Notes: generated by a model not told the origin, from the letters alone. 64,000 nucleotides of DNA from Mycobacterium sp. (GCF_004298145.1 NZ_SCRH01000011.1:1-64000), one strand, 5' to 3'; positions 35,540 through 44,344 are shown, counted from the first letter of the stretch. Made by a program: numbers and translations.

Positions 35540-35587
35540 CGTCGAGTTGTTGGGCGAACGTCGCCATTTCCACCCGACAACTCGACG
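35540..35587. repeat. Structured intergenic repeat, family B, copy 2
   Basis: Two 15-bp arms (35540-35554 and 35573-35587) pair with one G-T wobble, starting CGTCGAGTTGTTGGG. The sequence shares its first 13 bases plus GCGAA and CGCCATTTC blocks with 23056-23088. It lies just after the alcohol dehydrogenase stop and can act as its terminator. Confidence 0.6.
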
Positions 35588-35614
35588 TTGGCCGGACGTG
35601 ACCACAATGGGTCT

Positions 35615-36007
35615 ATGACAACCAGGCCGACCGCCGCCCGTGATGCCACCCAGAGCACCGCGTATCGCGTGGCGGCGATGCTGATGGGCATAGGCACCTT
35701 GCACTTTGTGGCCCCCAAACCGTTCGACTCCATCATCCCCGTCGAACTGCCCGGGAGCCCGCGGCTCTACACCTACGGATCGGGAGCGGCCGAGCTGGCG
35801 ATCGGCGCGTTGCTGGTGCCGCGACGCACCCGGCGATCCGCCGCGCTGGCCGCCGCTGTCCTGTTCGTCGGGGTCTTTCCGGGCAACGTCAACATGGTCC
35901 GGTTGTGGTGGAACAAGCCCTGGGCGATGCGGATCGTCGCCCTGGCCCGGCTGCCGCTGCAGATTCCGATGGTCACCACCGCGCTCAAGATCCGTCGCGG
36001 CAGCTGA
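35615..36007 (+). CDS. DoxX-like small membrane protein
   Basis: 130 residues with about four hydrophobic segments (for example AMLMGIGTLHFVAP, AAELAIGALLVP, AAVLFVGVFPGNVNMV). The GNVNM and PLQIP elements resemble the DoxX/DoxD-like family. In M. tuberculosis DoxX relatives take part in membrane redox stress complexes; this short member has no assigned role. The ATG at 35615 is the first good start after the repeat element. No clear operon partner. Confidence 0.6.
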   Translation: MTTRPTAARDATQSTAYRVAAMLMGIGTLHFVAPKPFDSIIPVELPGSPRLYTYGSGAAELAIGALLVPRRTRRSAALAAAVLFVGVFPGNVNMVRLWWNKPWAMRIVALARLPLQIPMVTTALKIRRGS

Positions 36008-36320
36008 CGCGACGGATCCGGCGCGGCGCCGCCTGCCGCGATGGACCCGGCTGTCACGTCGGGCGGACGCGGACGAAAAGCCCTGTCTCCCAACGGATAC
36101 AGCCCGATCAGATCTGGTGCGCACCGCCCCGGTGCACGGTGCCGTCGGGGTCGACATACGCGAATTCGCACACACCGTAGGGAGTGTCCCGCGGCGCGAT
36201 CGACCCGCCCAGCGAAGATATCGCTTCCCTCCGAACGGGCTCGCGACGGTCGGGTGCTGTCGTATGCTCCATCCGCAAACGACCTCTGCGGAATCGGTTC
36301 AAGGAGGAAGGGCACCCACC
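36008..36320. other. Intergenic region with a gene remnant
   Basis: About 310 bp between the DoxX-like gene and the lipoprotein. It contains a VOC-like tail in the minus strand (36108-36194, listed separately) and a GGAGGAAG ribosome site at its end. I see nothing else of note. Confidence 0.5.
36108..36194 (-). pseudogene. C-terminal remnant of a VOC (glyoxalase/bleomycin-resistance) protein
   Basis: The minus strand encodes RDTPYGVCEFAYVDPDGT followed by VHRG and a stop. This is the typical last beta-strand pair of a VOC-superfamily protein (PYG-x-x-EF-x-x-x-DPDG), in which a metal ligand often sits. No upstream domain is present in the frame, so at most the last thirty residues survive. 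It is either a decayed gene or a chance match. Confidence 0.4.
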
Positions 36321-37070
36321 ATGCGCCAGCTAACTGCCGCGGTCGCCATCGTCGCGGCCGGAATACTCGTCGCCGGTTGCGGTGACAGCAGCGGGGATGA
36401 CACCGCGGCGTCGTCGAGCACAACCACCACGGCGTCGCCGAAGACTCCCCTTGCGAAGGCCGCGCTGGCCGATCTCATGTTGTCGCCGGATGAGATCGAC
36501 AGCACGCTGGGTGTCAAGGGAACGGCGAGCGATCCGCCGTTCACCGCGCTGATGGAAGAGCAGGTTCGCCGCACGGACTACACCCTTCCCGCCGAGTGCA
36601 AATACGCCATCCACACCGCCTCAGTACCCCAATATGCCGCCAGCGGGAGCACCGCGGTTTATGGCTACCACGACCTGGCGCCCGCTCCTGCGGGCGCAGA
36701 TCGAATCCAAAGCCCTGGGGTAGACCAATTCGTCGTGCTGTTTCCGACTCCCGACGAGGCGAGCGCCTTTTTCACCGCGTCGTCGCAGCGCTGGCCCGCC
36801 TGCGCGAACCGCCAGGACACCGTGCCCGCCAACGAAACCGATCCGGAAATGCAATGGAAGGTGGGCCCGATCTCCAACGCCGACGGGGTGTTGAGCGCTC
36901 CGGTGACCCTGTCAGTCAACCGAAATGGCACGAACGCGTCCACGTCCTGTCAGCGGGCACTGACCGTCCGTCGAAATGTCGTCATCGATGTCGACGTGTG
37001 CCGCAAGGATGTCGGGGACCTGGGCGTCAACATCGCCAACCAGATCGCCGGGAAGGTCGACAAGCAGTAG
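36321..37070 (+). CDS. Lipoprotein with PknH-sensor-like domain
   Basis: A 249-residue lipoprotein. The signal peptide ends in the lipobox VAGC (Cys20); a Ser/Thr-rich linker follows, then a domain with conserved cysteines (PAECKYAI, WPACANRQD, TSCQRAL, DVCRKD) and FPTPDEASAFFTASSQRWPAC, as in the extracytoplasmic PknH_C/LppH/LprH sensor family. Such domains bind unknown ligands outside the membrane. The ATG has AAGGAGGAAG at the right distance. Converts no obvious substrate; likely a binding or sensing protein. Confidence 0.7.
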   Translation: MRQLTAAVAIVAAGILVAGCGDSSGDDTAASSSTTTTASPKTPLAKAALADLMLSPDEIDSTLGVKGTASDPPFTALMEEQVRRTDYTLPAECKYAIHTASVPQYAASGSTAVYGYHDLAPAPAGADRIQSPGVDQFVVLFPTPDEASAFFTASSQRWPACANRQDTVPANETDPEMQWKVGPISNADGVLSAPVTLSVNRNGTNASTSCQRALTVRRNVVIDVDVCRKDVGDLGVNIANQIAGKVDKQ

Positions 37071-37284
37071 CCGGCGCCGACGCTGGGCGACCCAACAGCC
37101 TTCTGCCGTTTACCCATTACCGGTAGCCGCACCCGCATCGGGAAACGTAGGCTCTGGCCGCCGAGACGGGAGACGACGATACATGCCACCCCTGGATCCG
37201 GTTTGTAGCCGTACGCAGCACCGTGACATCGATTTCGGGGTAATTTGTCCGCGGGTTCGGTCGTACCGCCTTGAGGAGGAATAC

Positions 37285-38622
37285 GTGGGCACATCGGAAA
37301 AGGCGTCCAAGTCGCGCACCAGGCAGCCAATCATCCACCTCTCGCAACTGCTGCGCGCGCCCGTGCTGGCGCGCTCCGGCGAAACGGTGGGCCGGGTCGA
37401 AGATGTGATCGTGCGGCTGCGCGGAGCCGAGGAGTACCCGCTGGTGGCGGGGATCGTGGCCGGGGTCGGCGGGCGTCGGGTCTTCATCGGCGACAAATCC
37501 ATTTTCCAATACTCCGCGGACCGAGTTCTGTTGGCCAAGAACAAGATCGACCTTCGCAGCTTCGGACGCCGCGAGGGTGAGGTGCTATTGCGCACCGATG
37601 TGTTGGGCCATCGGTTGATCGACGTGGCAACCGTCGAGCTGGTGCGCGCCTATGACGTCGAACTGGAACAGACCGGCGAAGGCTGGACGGTTACCCGCCT
37701 GGACACCCGCCGTCCACCACGATTGTTCGGGTTGATCAAGCATTCGGGGGGACATGCATCTCGCGATTGGAAGGCGTTCGAGCCGCTGATCGGCCACGCC
37801 CGTTCCGATGCGGTGCGGCGCCTGTCGGATCGGTTCGGCGAACTCAAGGCCGCGGAGATCGCCGATCTTCTCGAAGAGGCGGACAAAGCCGAGGGCGGCG
37901 AGATCCTCGACAGGGTGCACAGCGACCCGGAACTGGAAGCCGACGTCTTCGAAGAACTGGACCCGGAAAAGGCCAGCCGGCTGCTCGACGACAAGCCGGA
38001 CGACGAGGTCGCCGCGCTGTTGGGCCGGATGCGCGCCGACGACGCCGCCGATGCGATCGCCGACCTGCGCCAGTCACGGCGCCGCCGCGTGCTCGACCTG
38101 ATGCCCGCCCCACAGCGCACCAAAGTCATCACCTTGATGGGTTTCAACCCAGAAAGCGCCGGCGGGCTGATGAACGTCGACTCTGTCACGTGTTCGGCCA
38201 CCGCCACGGCGGGCGAAGCGTTGGCGCTGATCGCCGCGTCGCGCGGCATCCAGCCCGAAGCGCTCATCAAAGTACACGTGCTCGATGCGGACAAACGGCT
38301 TGACGGCGTGGTCTCCGTGATCACCCTCCTGCAGGTTGATGCCGCTGAAACCCTTGGGGCACTGATGGATTCCGACCCGGTGCGGGTCAACGCCGATGCG
38401 GACCTGACCGACATAGCGCTGCTGATGGCCGATTTCAATCTCTACTCCATCCCCGTCGTCGACGAGCAGGACCGCCTGCTCGGAGTGGTGACCGTCGATG
38501 ACGTGCTCGAGGCGACCATCCCCGAGGACTGGCGCCGCCGAGAGCCCGCCCCACGCCCGATCCGCGAGATCACCGCTTCCGACGATCGCGACACACCGTT
38601 GACGGGAGGTAACGCGCAGTGA
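37285..38622 (+). CDS. Soluble PRC-barrel / MgtE-N / CBS-pair protein
   Basis: A 445-residue cytosolic protein with no membrane segment. The N-terminus (about 15-130) looks like PRC-barrel units (GETVGRVEDVIVRLRG); about 150-260 resembles the MgtE N-terminal superhelix (LDDKPDDEVAALLGRM, LMGFNPESAGGLM); about 265-410 holds two CBS motifs (GVVSVITLLQV and IPVVDEQDRLLGVVTVDDVL). In MgtE channels these parts sense Mg2+ and gate the pore, but here the pore is missing. Its stop overlaps the start of the Nramp gene (GTGA), so it is likely a regulatory subunit of that transporter. GTG start with GAGGAGGA upstream. Confidence 0.8.
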   Translation: MGTSEKASKSRTRQPIIHLSQLLRAPVLARSGETVGRVEDVIVRLRGAEEYPLVAGIVAGVGGRRVFIGDKSIFQYSADRVLLAKNKIDLRSFGRREGEVLLRTDVLGHRLIDVATVELVRAYDVELEQTGEGWTVTRLDTRRPPRLFGLIKHSGGHASRDWKAFEPLIGHARSDAVRRLSDRFGELKAAEIADLLEEADKAEGGEILDRVHSDPELEADVFEELDPEKASRLLDDKPDDEVAALLGRMRADDAADAIADLRQSRRRRVLDLMPAPQRTKVITLMGFNPESAGGLMNVDSVTCSATATAGEALALIAASRGIQPEALIKVHVLDADKRLDGVVSVITLLQVDAAETLGALMDSDPVRVNADADLTDIALLMADFNLYSIPVVDEQDRLLGVVTVDDVLEATIPEDWRRREPAPRPIREITASDDRDTPLTGGNAQ

Positions 38623-40304
38623 GCTCAGGCGGCGAGAACACCACCGAGGCCGAAGTGCCGGCGGTCGACGTTCACCGCTCCGAGCGGACGGAGCCGCCGC
38701 GCACCGCGGTGCTCGACAGCGCTCACGTGGGCGACATCGAGGGTGCGTTCGGGCGCATCAGCGTCGGCGAAACCGAGCACGCCCGCACTTGGCGGACGCG
38801 GCTGCTGACCCTGCTCGCGATCGTCGGACCCGGAATCATCGTGATGGTCGGTGACAACGATGCGGGCGGGGTGGCCACCTATGCCCAGGCCGGGCAGAAT
38901 TACGGCTACTCCCTGCTGTGGGTGTTGCTGCTGCTGGTGCCCGTGCTCATCGTCAACCAAGAGATGGTGGTGCGACTCGGTGCGGTCACCGGGGTGGGAC
39001 ACGCCCGGCTGATCAACGAACGCTTCGGCCGCGGCTGGGGCTGGTTTTCCGTCGGCGACCTGTTCTTGCTCAACTTCTTGACGATCGTCACCGAGTTCAT
39101 CGGCATCAGCCTGGCCGCGGAGTACATGGGCGTCTCCAAATACGTTGTGGTACCGATCTCGGCGGTGGCGTTGGTGGCGATCATGGCCAGCGGCAGCTTC
39201 CGACGATGGGAACGCGCCATGTTCGTTTTCATCGCCGTCACACTCCTGCAGATCCCGATGCTGCTGATGTCACACCCGCAGTGGGGCCATGCCGTGAAGT
39301 CCCTTGTGGTGCCCAGTATTTCGGGTGGGATCAGCTCGGATGCGGTGCTGTTGATCATCGCCATTGTCGGCACCACCGTGGCACCATGGCAGCTGTTTTT
39401 CCAGCAGTCCAACGTCGTCGACAAGCGCATCACGCCTCGGTTCATGGGCTACGAACGCGTGGACACGGTGCTGGGGGCGTTTGTCGTGGTGATCGGGGCC
39501 GCGGCGCTGGTGATGACCGGCGACTGGGCCGCGCGGTCCGCCGGCACCGTGGGTGGCTTCACCGACGCCGGCGCCACCGCCCATCTGCTCGGCCAACACC
39601 GCGAGACGCTTGGCTGGATCTTCGCGATCGTGCTGATGGACGCCTCGATCATCGGCGCCGCCGCGGTGACCCTGGCCACCAGTTACGCCTTTGGTGACGT
39701 GTTCGGATTGAAGCATTCGCTGCACCGCGGCTTCGGCGACGCCAAACAGTTCTACCTGTCCTACACGGCAATGGTGGTGGTGGCCGCGGCTATCGTGCTG
39801 ATTCCCGGCGCCCCCCTCGGGTTGATCACCACCGCCGTGCAAGCCCTTGCCGGTCTACTGTTGCCCAGCGCCAGCGTCTTCCTGCTGCTGCTATGCAATG
39901 ATCGAGAAGTATTGGGCCCCTGGGTGAATCGCCCCTGGCTCAACTGGGTCGCCGGGCTGATCGTGGGTACGCTACTGCTGCTGTCAGGCATCTTGATGGC
40001 CACCACGTTGTTTCCCAAAATCGATGTCGTGGCGGTTGCCGGCTATCTGGTTTTGGCCATGGTCGTATTCGGCGTCGCGGCTGTGCCCGCGCTGCGCTGG
40101 GCGGCCCGCCGCCAGCCCGCGCGACCCGCCGTGCGGCTTCCGGCCCGCGGCGTCGACCGCAGGGCCTGGCGGATGCCGCCGTTGACACTGCTCGAGCCGG
40201 TGGTCTGGTCATCCGGAACCCGACTCGCGATGATCGCGCTGCGCGCCTATTTGGTTGTCGGGGCGTTACTCCTGGTGGTCAAGGCGATCCAGCTCAGCCG
40301 CTGA
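38619..40304 (+). CDS. Divergent Nramp-family metal transporter
   Basis: A 561-residue transporter with about eleven membrane segments and a 60-residue cytosolic N-terminal extension. In canonical Nramp proteins TM1 carries DPGN and TM6 has MPH. Here TM1 reads GDNDAGGVATY (Asp81-Ala-Gly-Gly84, losing the Asn) and TM6 reads GTTVAPWQLF (Ala255-Pro-Trp257, losing the Met that selects transition metals). Similar changes occur in Nramp-related magnesium transporters, so Mg2+ or another hard cation is plausible. It is coupled to the MgtE/CBS protein upstream and overlaps the converging LLM gene by 11 bp. Confidence 0.8.
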   Translation: MSSGGENTTEAEVPAVDVHRSERTEPPRTAVLDSAHVGDIEGAFGRISVGETEHARTWRTRLLTLLAIVGPGIIVMVGDNDAGGVATYAQAGQNYGYSLLWVLLLLVPVLIVNQEMVVRLGAVTGVGHARLINERFGRGWGWFSVGDLFLLNFLTIVTEFIGISLAAEYMGVSKYVVVPISAVALVAIMASGSFRRWERAMFVFIAVTLLQIPMLLMSHPQWGHAVKSLVVPSISGGISSDAVLLIIAIVGTTVAPWQLFFQQSNVVDKRITPRFMGYERVDTVLGAFVVVIGAAALVMTGDWAARSAGTVGGFTDAGATAHLLGQHRETLGWIFAIVLMDASIIGAAAVTLATSYAFGDVFGLKHSLHRGFGDAKQFYLSYTAMVVVAAAIVLIPGAPLGLITTAVQALAGLLLPSASVFLLLLCNDREVLGPWVNRPWLNWVAGLIVGTLLLLSGILMATTLFPKIDVVAVAGYLVLAMVVFGVAAVPALRWAARRQPARPAVRLPARGVDRRAWRMPPLTLLEPVVWSSGTRLAMIALRAYLVVGALLLVVKAIQLSR

Positions 40305-41316
40305 CCGCTTGGATCGCGCGGGCCACGTCGCCGTATCGCTCGAAGCGATCCTGATCGGCCACGGAGTTGTACATCACCAAACGCGTTGCCGTGCCGGAGT
40401 ATTTGTCGATCAACGCGTCGGCCAACCCGTCCCAGCTCGACTCGGTGGCGAAGACGGCGATGTGCTCGTCGCTGACCTGGGCCGCCATCTCGGCGAAGTC
40501 ACCGGCCTTCTGCTTCTCCCGAATCCGGGCCGTCGTGCCCTCGAAACCGGCCTCGTCCCAAATGAACGCGTAGTTGGGCGTGCTTCCGTAGAAGGCCATG
40601 CTGGCGCGCACGATTTCGCGCTGCTTGTCGCGTTCCTCGTCGCTGTCGCCGACGATCGTCATGACGGGCACGATGATCGCGATGTCCGACGGCGAACGAC
40701 CGGCCTTCGCCGCCCCTTCGGCGACCGTCGGCAGGACGTGACGGGCCAGGTAGCCCGGTTCGCCGATCGGATGGACGTGCACCCCGTCGGCCACCTCGCC
40801 CGCCATCCGCAACATCCACGGATTCACCGCCGCGATATCGACTTTCGGGTCGGGAGCGTCGATGGGCCCCGGGCTCCACTGCGGGGTGATGAAGTCGAGA
40901 TCGTAGAAATCACCGTGGTGGTCGAGCGTCCCGGAGCGGAACGCCGTAAAACATGCCTTCACGGCGAGCAAGTAGTCGCGCAGCCGGGGACCCGGCCGTT
41001 CGAAGGCCGTGCCGTAGCGCCGCACGACGTGGGTGCGCACCTGGGTTCCCAAACCCAGGCGGAACTTTCCCTTGGTTGCCTCCTGCAGTTCCCATGCCGC
41101 AGCGGCGGTGACGAAGGGACTGCGCGGGAAGGCCACCGCGACGCCCGTGGACAGCTCGAGCTCGGGGGCCGCCTGCGACGCGACGGCGGCGTTCAGGTAG
41201 GCGGTGCGGCCCGTCTCGGTGAACAACAGACCGGAGAACCCGGCGGATTGGGTTCGTCGGGCGAGTTCGCCGATTTGGCCGAGCGGCTGGGGGGTCGTCA
41301 TCGCGTCGACATGCAT
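40294..41316 (-). CDS. LLM-class F420/flavin-dependent oxidoreductase
   Basis: A 340-residue LLM protein of the TIGR03617-like group: FSGLLFTETGRTAYLNAAVA (about 28-47), GKFRLGLGTQVRTHVVRRYG for cofactor and substrate binding, and PWMLRMAGEVADGVHVHPIG. The coenzyme is probably F420. It stands alone on the minus strand and converges with the Nramp gene (11-bp overlap). Distinct from the paired LLM enzymes at 23-26 kb. Substrate unknown. Confidence 0.8.
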   Translation of the reverse strand: MHVDAMTTPQPLGQIGELARRTQSAGFSGLLFTETGRTAYLNAAVASQAAPELELSTGVAVAFPRSPFVTAAAAWELQEATKGKFRLGLGTQVRTHVVRRYGTAFERPGPRLRDYLLAVKACFTAFRSGTLDHHGDFYDLDFITPQWSPGPIDAPDPKVDIAAVNPWMLRMAGEVADGVHVHPIGEPGYLARHVLPTVAEGAAKAGRSPSDIAIIVPVMTIVGDSDEERDKQREIVRASMAFYGSTPNYAFIWDEAGFEGTTARIREKQKAGDFAEMAAQVSDEHIAVFATESSWDGLADALIDKYSGTATRLVMYNSVADQDRFERYGDVARAIQAVSG

Positions 41317-41450
41317 GGTGGGAGCCTACGTCGCGGATAAGGGCGAACGATCCGCGGCGCGTCAGCCTCTTGCCGGACGACCGGCCCACGGTGTTAGCTC
41401 TGTAGTCATCAGCAACCATCGGTATTTCTCTAAACGAGAGGTTCACGAAC

Positions 41451-41534
41451 ATGCTTCGTGGATTATTCATTGCCGGAGCAACCGCAGTGAGGATTGCCGG
41501 GAACGACGGCATCGCTTGCACAGTGTGGCACTGA
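41451..41534 (+). CDS. 27-residue leader-like ORF
   Basis: ATG at 41451 with AGAGG upstream encodes 27 residues (MLRGLFIAGATAVRIAGNDG, then ACTVWH). The first 17 look like the beginning of a mycobacterial signal peptide. The TGA is one base before the ATG of the next gene, which has no ribosome site of its own, so the short ORF could supply translational coupling. It could instead be the broken start of a secreted protein. Confidence 0.35.
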   Translation: MLRGLFIAGATAVRIAGNDGIACTVWH

Positions 41535-41535
41535 A

Positions 41536-41997
41536 ATGAGGTGGCACATAACGTGTTTCGATGCCGGACGGGGTTCCCGGTGGTGCGCCGTGGTCGCATT
41601 CGGGTGTGCGGGGCTGATAACTTGCGGGTCGCAGCACGCCGCCGCGACCACCGCGCCGGCCGCACCAGCGTGCGTCGGGCTGTCGATATGCCCGCCACCG
41701 CCACCGGATGCCGAGGGCAATCCGGGGTGTTACTACTCGGACGGCTGGCGCGCCGACGCCTCAGGGGCGGGGATCGAAGTGTGGTACTTCCAAGACCCGC
41801 AAAGCCCGTCGAAACCGGACAAGGTCACGACGGTGGTTCGCAAGAAAGATGGCACCACCGAATCGCAGGACGCCCACATCGAGGCCGGCCAACAAGTGCA
41901 TCGCTTCGAATTTCCGGCCACACCACCATCCGCGGTTGACGAAGTCCTGTTCGTCAGCGGCACGGTCCGTTGCTTCGTGATCGGGCCGGCGGGCTGA
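41536..41997 (+). CDS. Putative exported lipoprotein, hypothetical
   Basis: 153 residues. A basic start (MRWHITCFDAGRGSRW) precedes a hydrophobic segment (CAVVAFGCAGLITCG) with Cys30 as a possible lipid-attachment site, although Thr at -1 is unusual for a lipobox. The outside part has ACVGLSICPPPPPDAEGNPG, then WYFQDPQSPSKP and DEVLFVSGTVRCF, with paired cysteines. I do not recognise the family. The start relies on coupling to the 27-residue ORF; a start upstream at 41494 in the same frame is also open. Confidence 0.5.
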   Translation: MRWHITCFDAGRGSRWCAVVAFGCAGLITCGSQHAAATTAPAAPACVGLSICPPPPPDAEGNPGCYYSDGWRADASGAGIEVWYFQDPQSPSKPDKVTTVVRKKDGTTESQDAHIEAGQQVHRFEFPATPPSAVDEVLFVSGTVRCFVIGPAG

Positions 41998-42009
41998 CGC
42001 CCGGGCGCT

Positions 42010-42225
42010 TCAGCGCTTCGTCGGCCGGTGGCTCACGGGGGCGGTGAATCCTTCGGTGTCATCGAAGGAGGCCCACTGCCCGTCGTCGTTGACCTCCATG
42101 CGCCAACCCAGCTCGGTATTGCCGCCGACCGAGTGGACGAACCAGGTGTGTGCGGCCTCCGCGTTGGCGAAATTCTTCGTCGCGACCACCCGCCCATGTG
42201 GGTCGATGACGCGAAACTCAACCAT
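42010..42225 (-). CDS. 71-residue hypothetical protein
   Basis: A small soluble protein: VEFRVIDPHGRVVATKNFAN, AEAAHTWFVHSVGG, GWRMEVNDDGQWASF. The alternating pattern suggests a compact alpha-beta fold that handles a cofactor or peptide. The ATG at 42225 is preferred; an extension to 42264 has no support. It is downstream of htpG on the same strand (69-bp gap with a terminator-like hairpin). No family recognised. Confidence 0.55.
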   Translation of the reverse strand: MVEFRVIDPHGRVVATKNFANAEAAHTWFVHSVGGNTELGWRMEVNDDGQWASFDDTEGFTAPVSHRPTKR

Positions 42226-42279
42226 GGAAGCTAAGTATCCCTGCCAGCGACTTTTCAATCCCAAAAAATCGCCGATTCG

Positions 42280-42293
42280 CCGGTAAAAACCGG
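42280..42293 (-). terminator. Hairpin directly after htpG
   Basis: CCGGT (42280-42284) and ACCGG (42289-42293) pair around AAAA, two bases beyond the htpG stop. On the minus strand a run of six T follows at 42268-42263. This is close to an intrinsic terminator. Confidence 0.45.
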
Positions 42294-42294
42294 T

Positions 42295-44241
42295 CTACAC
42301 CGTGCGGGCCAGCCGGTCGGCCAGCAGCCCGGCAAAACGTGCCGGATCATCGAGTGCGCCGCCTTCGGCGAGAAGTGCTGTGCCGTAGAGCAATTCCGCG
42401 GTCTCGGCGATTGACGGGTCGTCACTGCGGTCCTGGTGTGCCTGGCGCAAACCGGTGACGAGCGGGTGGTTCGGATTTAGTTCGAGGATCCGCTTCCCCA
42501 CCGGAATCTCCTGCCCCGAGGCGCGGTAGAGGCGCGCGAGCGCGGGCGTGATCCCGAAGGCGTCGGTGATCAGGCAGGCGGGCGAGTCGGTCAGTCGGGT
42601 GGAGAGGCGGACTTCCTTGACGTGGTCGGCCAGGGTGTCCTTCATCCAGGTGAGCAGGTCGGCGAATTCCTTCTGCTGTTCTTCGCGCTCGGCCTCGCTC
42701 TCGGCACCCTCGGAGCTGAGGTCCACCTCGCCCTTGGCGATCGACTGCAGCGGCTTGCCGTCGAATTCGGTCACCGTTCCCACCCAGACCTCGTCGACCG
42801 GGTCGGTGAGCAGAAGCACCTCGTAGCCCTTGGCCTTGAACGCCTCGAGGTGCGGCGACTTCAGGATCTGCTGACGCGTGTCCCCCGTGGCGTAGAAGAT
42901 CTGCGTCTGCCCCTCCTTCATGCGCTCCACATACTGGGCGAGCGTGGTGGGTTCCTCCTCGCTGTGCGTCGAGGCGAACGAAGAGATCTGCAGCAGGGTG
43001 TCCTGGTTGTCGAAGTCCGACAGCAGGCCCTCCTTGACGACCCTGCCGAACTGGGTCCAGAAGGTCCGATAGTCGTCGGGGCGCTCGGACTGCAGGTCCT
43101 TGATGGTGGAGAGGACCTTCTTGGTCAACCGGCGCCGGATGGCGTTGATCTGCCGATCCTGTTGCAGGATCTCGCGCGAGACGTTGAGCGACATGTCCTG
43201 CGCGTCCACCACCCCCTTGACGAAGCGCAGGTACTCGGGCATGAGCTGGTCGCAGTCACCCATGATGAACACGCGCTTGACGTAGAGCTGGATGCCGGTC
43301 TGGGCATCGCGGTTGAACAGGTCGAACGGCGCGTGGGACGGAATGAACAGCAGCGCCTGATACTCGAAGGTGCCCTCGGCCTTCATCGCGATGACCTCGA
43401 GCGGGTCGTCCCAGGCGTGCGCGATGTGCTTGTAGAACTCCTTGTACTCCTCCTCGGAGACCTCGTCTTTGGGCCTGGCCCACAGCGCCTTCATCGAGTT
43501 GAGGGTCTCGGTCTCGATGACGACGGTCTCCTCGCCGCCCGCCCCTTCTTCGTCCGAGGCGGCCGGCTCCCGCCGCTCGACCTCCATCCGGATGGGCCAA
43601 GCGATGAAGTCGGAGTACTTCTTGACCAGGCCCCGGAGCTTGAACTCCGAGGTGTAGTCGTGCAGCTCGTCCTCGACGTCCTCGGGCTTGAGGTGCAGGA
43701 TGACCGACGTTCCCTGCGGCGCGCCGTCGACCGATTCGATGGTGTAGGTGCCCTCGCCGCTGGACTCCCATTTGGTGGCGTCGCTCTCACCGGCCTTGCG
43801 GGTCAGCAGTTCGACCTTGTCGGCGACCATGAAGCTCGAATAGAAACCGATGCCGAACTGGCCGATGAGTTCCTCGGAGGCGGCTTCGTTCTTGGCGTTC
43901 TTGGCCTCGCGCAGTTGCTGGCGCAGCTCGGCCGTCCCCGACTTGGCCAGTGTGCCGATCAGATCGATGACTTCGGCGCGGGTCATCCCGATGCCGTTGT
44001 CGCGGACGGTCAGGGTGCGAGCTTGGTGGTCGACGTCGATCTCGATGTGCAGGTCGGAGGTGTCGACATCGAGGTCTTTGTTCCGGAACCCTTCAAGCCG
44101 CAGCTTGTCCAGCGCATCGGATGCGTTGGAGATCAGCTCCCGCAGGAACGAGTCCTTGTTGGAGTAGACGGAGTGGACCATCAGATCCAGCAGTTGCCGA
44201 GCCTCTGCTTGAAACTCCAACTGCTCGACGCGCGCGTTCAT
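42295..44241 (-). CDS. htpG: Hsp90-family chaperone HtpG
   Basis: A 648-residue ATP-dependent chaperone. The GHKL ATPase domain covers about 1-225 (ELISNASDALDKLR with the Glu/Asn pair; DNGIGM; GTLAKSGT; GQFGIGFYSSFMV lid). A middle domain follows with FIMGDCDQLMPEYLRFVKG and the catalytic-loop Arg in LNVSREILQQ, and a C-terminal dimerisation domain ends near LADRLARTV. It assists folding under stress in the cytosol. The ATG at 44241 has GAAGGGAA; upstream extension is unlikely. Length matches M. tuberculosis HtpG (647). Confidence 0.95.
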   Translation of the reverse strand: MNARVEQLEFQAEARQLLDLMVHSVYSNKDSFLRELISNASDALDKLRLEGFRNKDLDVDTSDLHIEIDVDHQARTLTVRDNGIGMTRAEVIDLIGTLAKSGTAELRQQLREAKNAKNEAASEELIGQFGIGFYSSFMVADKVELLTRKAGESDATKWESSGEGTYTIESVDGAPQGTSVILHLKPEDVEDELHDYTSEFKLRGLVKKYSDFIAWPIRMEVERREPAASDEEGAGGEETVVIETETLNSMKALWARPKDEVSEEEYKEFYKHIAHAWDDPLEVIAMKAEGTFEYQALLFIPSHAPFDLFNRDAQTGIQLYVKRVFIMGDCDQLMPEYLRFVKGVVDAQDMSLNVSREILQQDRQINAIRRRLTKKVLSTIKDLQSERPDDYRTFWTQFGRVVKEGLLSDFDNQDTLLQISSFASTHSEEEPTTLAQYVERMKEGQTQIFYATGDTRQQILKSPHLEAFKAKGYEVLLLTDPVDEVWVGTVTEFDGKPLQSIAKGEVDLSSEGAESEAEREEQQKEFADLLTWMKDTLADHVKEVRLSTRLTDSPACLITDAFGITPALARLYRASGQEIPVGKRILELNPNHPLVTGLRQAHQDRSDDPSIAETAELLYGTALLAEGGALDDPARFAGLLADRLARTV

Positions 44242-44344
44242 GACATTCCCTTCGACAACATGACGCTCCAAATTTACCGAGCCGCCGGCCACTGGTGTTC
44301 GGTGGACCCGTCCTCTTGGGCGCGACCGGCTCTACGCTGAACGC

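Noticed and set aside
37071..37284. Metal-sensing riboswitch before the MgtE-like/Nramp operon
   Set aside because: I could not find an M-box or yybP-ykoY-like fold; only a normal ribosome site is evident.
40294..40304. Frameshift or misassembly at the Nramp/LLM overlap
   Set aside because: Both frames end cleanly in normal family C-termini, so a short convergent overlap is sufficient explanation.
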